Assembly: GCA_902476265.1 (NCBI GenBank)
Contig: CABSCP010000017.1
Coordinates: 1-64,000, forward strand
Source: an uncultured Lachnospiraceae bacterium
GTDB lineage: Bacteria > Bacillota > Clostridia > Lachnospirales > Lachnospiraceae
DNA length: 64,000 nt
Direction: 5' to 3'
The notes under the pieces: generated by a model
Databases searched by the model: none
What the model was told of the DNA's origin: nothing
What the model saw: the letters and a program-made list of their open reading frames with translations, nothing else
Translations under genes and position numbers: made by a program
In this document: in pieces, positions 34,026 to 41,692 of the stretch
Layout of the letters: the number at the start of each line of letters is the position of its first letter
Position numbering within the stretch: the stretch's first letter is position 1

Positions 34026-35831
34026 ATGAAAGCGATCATGATTATGTATGATTCCCTGAACAGGCGTTTCCTGCCAAACTATGGGGACGGGTTATCTAAA
34101 ATGCCCAATTTCAAACGTCTGGGGGAGCATACGGTAACATTCGACAACTGCTATGTGGGAAGTCTTCCCTGTATGCCGGCCAGAAGAGAACTGCATACGG
34201 GCAGATTAAATTTTCTGCACAGAGGCTGGTGCCCTTTGGAACCCTTTGATGATTCCATGCCGGAAATTTTAAAAAATAACGGCATATACAGCCATCTGGT
34301 ATCCGATCACCAGCATTACTGGGAAGATGGGGGAGGAACCTATCATACCCGGTATCGTTCCTGGGAATGTGAAAGAGGGCAGGAGGGAGACCCCTGGAAA
34401 GGGGATTTGAGCGTCCGGGCGTCTGACCACGCTGCGGCGTTCGGTCCAAAGCCTGTGAATACAGCAGGCAGGAATATGCGCTGTCAGGATTGGGTCAACA
34501 GAAGTTATATGAAACAGATGGCGGATTTCCCCCAGATGAAGACCTTTGGAGACGGCATTGAATTTATTGAGAAAAATCATGGGTTTGACAACTGGTTTTT
34601 GCAGATCGAAACCTTTGATCCTCACGAACCCTTCTTTTCCCCGGAGGAATTTCAGGAGTTATACAGACAGGACGGGATGGAAGTTTCAAAGTATGACTGG
34701 CCGCCTTATGGTCCTGTGACGGAATCGGAAGAATTTGTCCCCGGGGTCCGGAACCGGTACAGGTCACTTTTGAGCATGTGCGACAGCAGTCTTGGGAAAA
34801 TTCTGGATCTGATGGACCGCTATCAACTCTGGGAGGATACCATGCTGATTGTGAACACGGATCATGGCTATATGCTGGGAGAACATTTATGGTGGGCCAA
34901 AGGCGTTATGCCTTTATATAATGAAATGGCCAATATTCCACTGTTTATCTGGGATCCCAGGTGCAGGAAAAAAGGAGAGAGAAGAAACAGTCTGGTACAG
35001 ACCATCGATCTGGCGCCCACTGTGCTGGATTACTTTGGGCTGGAGATTCCCAAAGATATGCAGGGATTTGTGCTCAAAGATACCATTTCGGAAGATAAAG
35101 AAGTCAGAAAGTATGCGCTGTTCGGCATTTTTGGGTCCATGATCAACATTACCGACGGCAGATATGTGTATATGAGAGCCCCTTTGACGAGAGAAAATCA
35201 GCCGTTGACGGAATATACGCTGATGCCCACCACCATGAGAGCCAGATTGTCCCCCGAAAGACTGAAAAAGGCTTCCCTGCATGCGCCTTTCTCTTTTACA
35301 AAGGAGTGTCCGCTGCTGGCTGTGCCGGCCGGCGAGGAATGGGGAGAAACCGCGCCCTGTTACCGGTACGGAGATATGCTTTTTGACTTACTGACGGATG
35401 AGGCGGAAGAAAAACCTCTGGATGACCCCGAAAAAGAGGCGGAACTGGCAACGGCGATGGCAGCGCTCATGCAGGAAAATGACGCCCCAAAAGAGCAGTT
35501 TATCCGTATGGGGCTTCCTGCACAGGGAAGGGTGACACAAGAGCTGATTTTGAAACAGCGGGAGCAAAAAAAGAGCTATCATCCGGTGGAACATCTGAAA
35601 GAATACGTGTGGGAAGAAAGTGCAGAATGGCAGTTTGAGGTTTTGAAAAATGTGGTAAGCCCCTTTTTCAAAGAGTCGGAAGTGGAAATGCGTTTTAAGG
35701 ATTACATGAATGAAACGGGAAGAAAACAGGTTGGCGCAGAGCAAATGATGGAATTTGCCATGAGAGTGATTCCGGAAGAAAACCTGGAATCAGGGATTTT
35801 TACGATGAAAATGGCGGCTAGACTGAGATGA
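34026..35831 (+). CDS. Sulfatase, Cys-type (formylglycine-dependent), cytoplasmic
   Basis: The 601-residue enzyme begins MKAIMIMYDSLNRRFLPNYG, with the metal-binding Asp of the alkaline-phosphatase fold at residue 8. The formylglycine site is C49 in LPCMPARRELHTGR (C-x-P-[SA]-R). Other metal and substrate motifs are ETFDPHEPFF and NTDHGYMLGEH. There is no signal peptide, so a sulfated oligosaccharide would be imported by the upstream ABC transporter and desulfated inside. C49 must be converted to formylglycine by an anaerobic sulfatase-maturating enzyme, and none is in this window. ATG 34026 follows AAAGGAG. The exact substrate is unknown. Confidence 0.88.
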   Translation: MKAIMIMYDSLNRRFLPNYGDGLSKMPNFKRLGEHTVTFDNCYVGSLPCMPARRELHTGRLNFLHRGWCPLEPFDDSMPEILKNNGIYSHLVSDHQHYWEDGGGTYHTRYRSWECERGQEGDPWKGDLSVRASDHAAAFGPKPVNTAGRNMRCQDWVNRSYMKQMADFPQMKTFGDGIEFIEKNHGFDNWFLQIETFDPHEPFFSPEEFQELYRQDGMEVSKYDWPPYGPVTESEEFVPGVRNRYRSLLSMCDSSLGKILDLMDRYQLWEDTMLIVNTDHGYMLGEHLWWAKGVMPLYNEMANIPLFIWDPRCRKKGERRNSLVQTIDLAPTVLDYFGLEIPKDMQGFVLKDTISEDKEVRKYALFGIFGSMINITDGRYVYMRAPLTRENQPLTEYTLMPTTMRARLSPERLKKASLHAPFSFTKECPLLAVPAGEEWGETAPCYRYGDMLFDLLTDEAEEKPLDDPEKEAELATAMAALMQENDAPKEQFIRMGLPAQGRVTQELILKQREQKKSYHPVEHLKEYVWEESAEWQFEVLKNVVSPFFKESEVEMRFKDYMNETGRKQVGAEQMMEFAMRVIPEENLESGIFTMKMAARLR

Positions 35832-35921
35832 GAAATCCGGCGCGGATATCCGGAGATATTTCCGGTGGTCTCTGATGGAAAATGGGGAGAATTTATAAAC
35901 AGGATATAAAAAGACGACCCG

Positions 35922-35970
35922 ATGCAGGGAGACGGCACATCCAAAGAGAGCGCCGTTTCCCTGCATTTTT
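35922..35970 (+). terminator. Rho-independent terminator of the sulfatase operon
   Basis: ATGCAGGGA (35922-35930) pairs with TCCCTGCAT (35958-35966), extended inside by ACGGC/GCCGT, and a T-run follows to 35970. The 90 bp between the sulfatase stop and this hairpin show no other feature. Confidence 0.85.
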
Positions 35971-36015
35971 GGGGATAATAACAAAAAAAGCGTGTTTTTT
36001 ATTTCGGGAAAAGGC

Positions 36016-36043
36016 TTGTTTTTTCATCAGGAAATGCTATACT
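36016..36043 (+). promoter_or_regulatory. Promoter of the Rpn-family gene
   Basis: TTGTTT (36016-36021), a 16-nt spacer and TATACT (36038-36043) preceded by TGC (extended -10) make a plausible promoter. The start codon is about 170 nt downstream, so the message has a long leader. Confidence 0.55.
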
Positions 36044-36139
36044 TAGGGCAACGGCTGCGGCAGAAGCGCAGCTGTAAATCTGAATCATTTCAAATTATCT
36101 TTTACACACTTTTTTACCGGGCAATGAATGCTGACAGCA

Positions 36140-36219
36140 CAGTGTCCGCGTATATCAAAATCAGAGGCGATATCGCCGCGAATACCAGAATTTCGTAATG
36201 AAACAACAGGAGGACACTG
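36140..36219 (+). promoter_or_regulatory. Leader inverted repeat that can mask the ribosome binding site
   Basis: CAGTGTCC (36140-36147) is complementary to GGACACTG (36212-36219), which overlaps the AGGAGG ribosome binding site (36208-36213) of the Rpn gene. Between them lies the 12-bp palindrome GGCGATATCGCC (36166-36177). The leader could fold to hide the start of translation, plausible for a potentially toxic nuclease. Confidence 0.4.
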
Positions 36220-36220
36220 G

Positions 36221-37183
36221 ATGGGGAGAAAAAATAATGCTTTGACATGGTATATGAACAGAGATATCATACTGGCTGATTTTATGAACGGCGCTTTATA
36301 TGGAGGGGAAAAAGTGATTGCCCCGGAGGAGCTTGCTGAAATTCAGAGAACCTATCAGGAAAATATGTACAACAGAAACGGCAGAAAGCGCCGTACCTTG
36401 CGGGAAAGGGATGTTGCAAGGGCATTCTGCAAAAAGGGACATATGATCATTCTGGCGGTAGAAAATCAAAACACGCCCAATTTGTGTATGCCGCTGAGGA
36501 ATCTGGAGTATGATGTGGAAGATTTTGTGCGCCAGCTGCGCAGACTGAGAAGGCGCTATCAGGAGAAAGGCGGCTTAAAGGGAGAAATAGAATATCTATC
36601 CGGCATCCGCAAAACGGACAGGCTGATTCCGGTGGTGACGCTGGTCTTTTATCACGGAAAAGAGAAGTGGGACGGGCCCCTGCAGCTGCAGGACATGCTG
36701 GATATGGAAGAAATGGATCAGACTTTAAAGGCGCTGCATATGAACTATCGGTTGTGTGTGATTCATCTTTCGGATTTGGAGGAGAAAAATTTTGAAACAG
36801 GCCTCCGGGAACTGATAGGCCTGATGAAGCGGAGAGATGATAAAAAAGCGATGCAGATCTTTTGCCGGGAGAATGAATCGCGTTTTCGGAAAATGGATGA
36901 TGAAACTTACGACGTGATCTGTGCGATGATCAGTCAGGAACTTCAATTAAAAAAAGAAAAATGCAGGGATCAGGGAAAGGAGACGGTGGATATGTGCCGG
37001 GCGATTGATGAAATGGTAAAAGATGGGGAAATCAGGGGCGAAAAGCGAGGCGAAAAACGGGGTGAAGAGAAGATGAGTCGGTTGATCAGCTGCTTATGCA
37101 AGGAGGGAAGAACGGAAGATATCGGACGTGCCGCAGATAATATACAAGTGCGAAGGCGGCTTTACAGGGAATATGGGATTTGA
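36221..37183 (+). CDS. Rpn-family recombination-promoting nuclease / putative transposase
   Basis: The 320-residue protein begins MGRKNNALTWYMNRDIILAD and has a PD-(D/E)XK-like core: RERDVARAF, then ILAVENQNTPN with the E-x-Q active-site pattern, and RLIPVVTLVFYHGKEKWDGP, typical of the Rpn/DUF4351-like group. The C-terminus has the repeat GEIRGEKRGEKRGEEK and ends ...RRRLYREYGI. Rpn proteins stimulate recombination as DNA endonucleases and are often multicopy in Lachnospiraceae. ATG 36221 has AGGAGG 7 nt upstream. A scrap of a paralogue lies at 5281-5355. The cell role is not known. Confidence 0.8.
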   Translation: MGRKNNALTWYMNRDIILADFMNGALYGGEKVIAPEELAEIQRTYQENMYNRNGRKRRTLRERDVARAFCKKGHMIILAVENQNTPNLCMPLRNLEYDVEDFVRQLRRLRRRYQEKGGLKGEIEYLSGIRKTDRLIPVVTLVFYHGKEKWDGPLQLQDMLDMEEMDQTLKALHMNYRLCVIHLSDLEEKNFETGLRELIGLMKRRDDKKAMQIFCRENESRFRKMDDETYDVICAMISQELQLKKEKCRDQGKETVDMCRAIDEMVKDGEIRGEKRGEKRGEEKMSRLISCLCKEGRTEDIGRAADNIQVRRRLYREYGI

Positions 37184-37248
37184 AATTTTTTCTCGACGGG
37201 AAAACGGAGTTCTTCCTCCTCTCCTGGGGCGGAAAATAGAGAGAGAAA

Positions 37249-37575
37249 TCATATACACACGATTTCCGGAAAATGAAATTTGCCGGTTCCCACTTTAAGA
37301 GGAATCCCCGTTGTCCAATCGGAGGAAAAGATAGGAAAACCGCTGCCACGTAGCAGCGGTTTTGTACTGCCGGGATTCAGAAATAATGAGGGAACGCAAG
37401 AAACGGCAATTCCAAAACAAGCAAATCCAAGCAAAGCCGATACTTTTTGGGGATCATATTTATCTCGACTAAAGGCTTTTGAAAAAGCGTTATCTCTGTT
37501 TAATAATAGATAGCAACCTATTATAAATAGAATGAATATTGGAATTACTATACGTATTATTTTTTCGCTCATCAT
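37249..37575 (-). pseudogene. Small two-helix membrane protein, probably truncated
   Basis: The frame starts 6 nt after the AraC stop and encodes MMSEKIIRIVIPIFILFIIG..., with two hydrophobic segments (about 8-28 and 46-66) around a charged loop (NRDNAFSKAFSRDKYDPQKV). After residue 67 it runs straight into the 11-bp terminator stem and then into low-quality coding sequence, so the natural 3' end seems to be lost. It resembles small uncharacterised Firmicute membrane proteins; no function is assigned. It would be co-transcribed with the AraC gene. Confidence 0.45.
37336..37363. terminator. Symmetrical rho-independent terminator
   Basis: AAAACCGCTGC (37336-37346) and GCAGCGGTTTT (37353-37363) form a perfect 11-bp stem with a 6-nt loop and A/T tails on both sides, so it works in both directions between the Rpn gene and the convergent AraC transcript. 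The rest of 37184-37335 shows no convincing gene. Confidence 0.85.
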
Positions 37576-37581
37576 ATCCTA

Positions 37582-38544
37582 TCAGCCCCTCTCCGGAAAG
37601 AGCCAGCCGGAGTATTCCAGGATGGACTGATTTGAATTATGGGCGTCTGCCTGGAGCATTTGCTTGCGATATTCCCTGGGGGACATCTGCATGATGCGGC
37701 CGAAAAGCCGGTTAAAGCTGGAGATGGACTGAAATCCGGTCTGTTCGGCGATGTTTAAAATGGTGTCCTGGGTGCTGCGCAGCAGGATGCAGGATTTCAT
37801 GATCCGAGTGATATTTAAGTATTCCAGCGGCGGCATTCCCATGATTTCGTGGAAAGTCCGTCTGAAATGGGTGGGGCTTAAATGGCATTCGTCTGCCAGC
37901 TGTTCCATGGTCAGCTGCTGCATATAATTATTTTCTATATAATTTAAGGCCGGGGTGATGGAAATGGCATGATCCGGCATTGGCGGCGCATCCGTATTCA
38001 AATTGTTCTGCGCCTCCTGATGCTGGATGCGGTAGAGTTTAATGTAGAGGGACAAAAGAAGCCCCTGGGCGCTCAGTTCAAAGCCAGCCTCCTGTTTTTC
38101 CAGCTCTTTCACAGCCAGCATCACCAGGCTGTGGATCTGCGGATACTCTTCCTTGCTTAAAATGAATTTATAATTGCGGAAGGTATAAGTGGAAAGATCA
38201 TAATTGCGCCAGGCGGCGGGAAGAAATCTGGAAAATAAAAGTTCAGGGTCCAGAAACAGATAGGACCAGTGGCTTTTGGTGCCGGGATTGGAATAAGTGG
38301 TGTGAGGCACATTTCTGGGGATACAGGTCACATCCCCTTCCTTAAAACTGCAGGACTCTCCGTAAAATTCCAGCGTCCCGCCGTCACTGTGGCAGATGCC
38401 GATCTCCAGGCAGTTATGAAAATGCAGCCTTCCGCTGGGCTTGTCGGAAATTCTCCAGTGGTCTCCTGAGAGCAGAAGAACCGGGAAATGCAGAGGAAGA
38501 TAGTAGCTGCGGTATTCTGTAATCACTTTTTTGGGTCTGGGCAT
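37582..38544 (-). CDS. AraC-family regulator of the rhamnogalacturonan cluster
   Basis: The 320-residue protein has an N-terminal cupin domain (RLHFHNCLEIGICHSDGGTLE, residues 39-59; KEGDVTCIPRNVPHTTYS) and a C-terminal AraC domain (QLADECHLSPTHFRRTFHEI, NIAEQTGFQSISSFNRLFGR, QMSPREYRKQM). AAGGAGG precedes the ATG. It is divergent from the GH105-esterase-GH112 operon across 288 bp, the usual layout for an activator sensing a rhamnogalacturonan fragment. The ligand is inferred from context. Confidence 0.9.
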   Translation of the reverse strand: MPRPKKVITEYRSYYLPLHFPVLLLSGDHWRISDKPSGRLHFHNCLEIGICHSDGGTLEFYGESCSFKEGDVTCIPRNVPHTTYSNPGTKSHWSYLFLDPELLFSRFLPAAWRNYDLSTYTFRNYKFILSKEEYPQIHSLVMLAVKELEKQEAGFELSAQGLLLSLYIKLYRIQHQEAQNNLNTDAPPMPDHAISITPALNYIENNYMQQLTMEQLADECHLSPTHFRRTFHEIMGMPPLEYLNITRIMKSCILLRSTQDTILNIAEQTGFQSISSFNRLFGRIMQMSPREYRKQMLQADAHNSNQSILEYSGWLFPERG

Positions 38545-38832
38545 TGTAATCCTCCTTCTTTTGCTTGATGTAACTTTATCTAATTTTAACAGATATCCTC
38601 AGAAAAGAAAATTGAAAATGGTCATTTTTGCATATTTTTTTGGCGCTTATGACTGGAATTTGAGAGAATATTATACGATACTGGATATAATGATTGGAGT
38701 GTTTGAAACACCTGCTTTCACCTTCGCCAGTGAAGATCCGCCGGACATTGCCGCCGGCTGTTTCGGACACTTCTATTGTTAACACAGCTGTAGAAAGAAA
38801 AGCGGCTGTTACGAAAAAAGGAGGCTTGTGGC
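38545..38832. other. Divergent control region, AraC / rhamnogalacturonan operon
   Basis: This AT-rich region must hold both promoters. A TATAAT-like hexamer near 38687 faces the GH105 gene with no good -35 box, as expected for AraC activation. AAAAAAGGAGG precedes ATG 38833. No clear palindrome stands out. Confidence 0.4.
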
Positions 38833-39879
38833 ATGAAGCTGGAATATGACAAAAAAGAAATAGAAGAAGTGATTGACCGTATCGTGGAAAGAACCATGAA
38901 AATGGATCTGACCTGGGACTGGCCCTGCGGCGTGGCCTATTATGGGGTGAGTACGGCCTATGAGAAAACGGGCAATGAAAAATACCTGACGCTTTTAAAG
39001 GACAGGGTGGATGAACTGATTTCGCTGGGGCTGCCCCGCGTCTGGACAGTGAATGCCTGTGCAATGGGACACTGTCTGATCAGTTTGTATCAGGCTACCG
39101 GCGAGCAGAAATACTGGGATATTGTGATGAGTAAAATCAAATATCTTCAGACGGATGCGCTGCGTTTCGGCGATCATGTGCTGCAGCATACGGTTTCCGC
39201 CAATAATGATTTTCCGGAGCAGGCATGGGCCGATACCCTTTTCATGGCGGCATATCTGATGCTGCGCGTGGGTGTGATCAATCAGGATGAAGAACTGATC
39301 AACGATGCGTTAAACCAGTGGTACTGGCATATCAATTATCTTCAGGATGAAGAGAACGGCTTTTACTATCATGGCTATAACAACATTACAAAGGACCACA
39401 TGTCGGGGATTTACTGGGGACGGGCAAATGCCTGGGCAGCCTATACGATGTCCAGGGTTTCCATCCTTCCGGCGTGCTATCTGTACCCCAAATATCTGGA
39501 TGTGGCAGGTTCCTTAAATGAACAGCTTTCCGCTTTAAAAGAGGTACAGACGGAAAACGGTTTATGGAGGACGGTCCTTGACGATCCCGAATCCTATGAA
39601 GAGGTTTCCGCATCCGCAGGCATTGCGGCGGCCATGCTGGAACGGGGAAATCCGTTACATACACGTTATATCAACCGGGCCATCAGAGGGCTTTTAGATA
39701 ATGTGAGCCGGGACGGCAGAGTGAGGAACGTTTCGGGCGGAACAGCCGTAATGAAGGACATCGAAGGCTACAGAGGAATTTCAAGAAGGTGGATCCAGGG
39801 ATGGGGACAGGGTCTGGCGCTGGCTTTCTTCTCGGCGGTTCTGGATTCGGATTCGATACAAAAGAGCGGAGCGCTGTAA
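38833..39879 (+). CDS. Unsaturated rhamnogalacturonyl hydrolase, GH105
   Basis: The 348-residue cytoplasmic (alpha/alpha)6-barrel enzyme should hydrate and remove the unsaturated galacturonic acid that rhamnogalacturonan lyases leave at the non-reducing end. Family signatures are TWDWPCGVAYYGV near residue 28, the catalytic D134 in QAWADTLFMAAYL, HGYNN, SGIYWGRANAWAAY and the C-terminal WIQGWGQGLALAFF. The length matches YteR-type enzymes and there is no signal peptide. It is the first gene of the operon and is followed 1 nt later by the esterase gene. Confidence 0.93.
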   Translation: MKLEYDKKEIEEVIDRIVERTMKMDLTWDWPCGVAYYGVSTAYEKTGNEKYLTLLKDRVDELISLGLPRVWTVNACAMGHCLISLYQATGEQKYWDIVMSKIKYLQTDALRFGDHVLQHTVSANNDFPEQAWADTLFMAAYLMLRVGVINQDEELINDALNQWYWHINYLQDEENGFYYHGYNNITKDHMSGIYWGRANAWAAYTMSRVSILPACYLYPKYLDVAGSLNEQLSALKEVQTENGLWRTVLDDPESYEEVSASAGIAAAMLERGNPLHTRYINRAIRGLLDNVSRDGRVRNVSGGTAVMKDIEGYRGISRRWIQGWGQGLALAFFSAVLDSDSIQKSGAL

Positions 39880-39880
39880 G

Positions 39881-41644
39881 ATGACGGACATCCAAAGCTA
39901 TTATTTTACCGCAGAAGGGGAAGGAAAAGGAGTCACGCCGGACACACTTTATGATACGCACAAAGGCTATGGGTTTGTGACGGAGGAAAACAGGAAGCGG
40001 CAGCCTGCTTTACGGATACCGGAGATCAATTCCGGCTTTGAACCGGCTTCTGATTTTTTGACGAGAACAGAAATCGCACAGGATGAAGGCGGCTGTTTTG
40101 CAGACGGAACACAAGTGTGGCAAAAGGAAGGCAGGCAAATTCCCCTCTGTTTTAAATGTGACGTTCCCAGACAGGGAAACTACAGAGTGACTCTGACCAT
40201 CCACCCGAAGGAAGAGATGAACAACATCCGGATCTTTACAGGCCGCCGGCGGCTCATGGATGTATGCGGAAAAATCCGGGCGGGAAGCGTTTATAAAAGG
40301 ACCTTTCCGGTAAACGTATGCAATATTATCCCCGGCGGATTGAATGAAATCCTGGAAGACCGTTCTGTCAATCTTTCGGTGACGGCGGACCGGCCCTGTA
40401 TCAGCAGCGTAAAGGTGGAGCCGTGCAGCTGCCCGGTGCTCTTCATTGCCGGGGACTCAACGGTGACGGATCAGCGGGCGGAATATCCTTATGCGCCCAT
40501 GACCAGTTATGCCGGCTGGGGACAGATGCTTCCGGCCTTTTTAAACGGACAGGCGGCGGTTTCCAATCATGCCCATTCGGGCCTTACGACCGAAACCTTC
40601 CGACAGGAAGGACACTGGTCCGTGGTGAAAAATTTTTCCCGGCCCGGAGATTATGTGTTCTTTCAGTTCGGCCATAATGACCAGAAACTTGCAAGGCTGA
40701 AAGCGAAAGAGGGGTATCGGGATCATTTGAAACGTTATGTGCAGGAGAGCCGCAGCCTTGGGCTTTTTCCTGTCCTTGTTACGCCGGTGGCAAGAAATAC
40801 CTGGACAGGAAACCGTGAAAGCTATAATGACCTGCTCGCCCGGTGGGCGGACAGCTGTATTTGTGTGGGGAAAGAGATGGCAGTGCCGGTTCTGGATCTG
40901 CATGCAAAGAGCATGGAATTTTTGAAAAAAAACGGGAGAGAAGCGGTAAAACCCTGGTTTTATCCCGGTGATTATACCCATCACAATGATTTCGGCGCAT
41001 TTCTCATGGCTTCTTTTATCTATGAAGAAATAAGGGAGGTGTGCGGAAACGAGGAACGCCCTGAATACAGAAGGCTTGCACGGTTTTTAAACAGAAAAGA
41101 ATGCCTGCCCTGTATGGGACAGCTACAGCGTCCGGTCAAAATGCCGGAGGACTTAAAAAAAGACTGTCCGGCGGGGGACCGGCCTGCGGCAGAGGCGGCG
41201 CTTTCCGGAGAAAAAGAGGCCCGGCTGACGAGAGCCGAGGCTTTGGATATGGTGATAAAAAGAGCAGGATTTTTTGAAGTCGAAGAGTATTACGGTTCCT
41301 TTGACGATGTGGACGGCAGCAACCGGTATGCGAATGCTGTGGGCAGCGCAGTGTTAAACGGTATTTTGCCGGATCGGCTTTTGGAAAAAGGCAGATTGGA
41401 ACCGGAGAAGGAAATCACGCTGGAGGAATTTGTTATATTTTTGATTCATGCATATCGGAGCAGAAGGGAGCTTCCGGCAGAAGCGGCCTGCCCCTATGAC
41501 AGAGAAACAAAGGAAGAGAACCGACGGCTCATCAGGGCAGCCTGGCAGCTCGGGGCACTGGCGGCGGACGGCTCCGACGGGCTGAGAGAAAAAATCACCC
41601 GTCAGAGGGGAGAGCAGATCTGTAAGAGATTACAGATCATGTGA
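39881..41644 (+). CDS. Rhamnogalacturonan acetylesterase (CE12/SGNH) with SLH-like tail
   Basis: The 587-residue protein has an N-terminal beta-rich region (to about 185), then an SGNH hydrolase: block I FIAGDSTVTDQ with S193, block II HAHSGLTTETF, block III FFQFGHNDQKL and block V DYTHHNDFG with D364 and H367. This order fits CE12 esterases, which remove acetyl groups from rhamnogalacturonan. Residues about 440-580 look like S-layer homology repeats (TRAEALDMVIKRAGFFEV, RYANAVGSAVLNGILPD, ITLEEFVIFLIHAYRSR). No signal peptide is visible, so the tail cannot anchor it to the wall in the usual way. It is sandwiched between GH105 and GH112 genes. Confidence 0.85.
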   Translation: MTDIQSYYFTAEGEGKGVTPDTLYDTHKGYGFVTEENRKRQPALRIPEINSGFEPASDFLTRTEIAQDEGGCFADGTQVWQKEGRQIPLCFKCDVPRQGNYRVTLTIHPKEEMNNIRIFTGRRRLMDVCGKIRAGSVYKRTFPVNVCNIIPGGLNEILEDRSVNLSVTADRPCISSVKVEPCSCPVLFIAGDSTVTDQRAEYPYAPMTSYAGWGQMLPAFLNGQAAVSNHAHSGLTTETFRQEGHWSVVKNFSRPGDYVFFQFGHNDQKLARLKAKEGYRDHLKRYVQESRSLGLFPVLVTPVARNTWTGNRESYNDLLARWADSCICVGKEMAVPVLDLHAKSMEFLKKNGREAVKPWFYPGDYTHHNDFGAFLMASFIYEEIREVCGNEERPEYRRLARFLNRKECLPCMGQLQRPVKMPEDLKKDCPAGDRPAAEAALSGEKEARLTRAEALDMVIKRAGFFEVEEYYGSFDDVDGSNRYANAVGSAVLNGILPDRLLEKGRLEPEKEITLEEFVIFLIHAYRSRRELPAEAACPYDRETKEENRRLIRAAWQLGALAADGSDGLREKITRQRGEQICKRLQIM

Positions 41645-41692
41645 GAAACTTCTGCAGACGGAAATAGACAGACAAGGGAAGGAAGAAATCAT

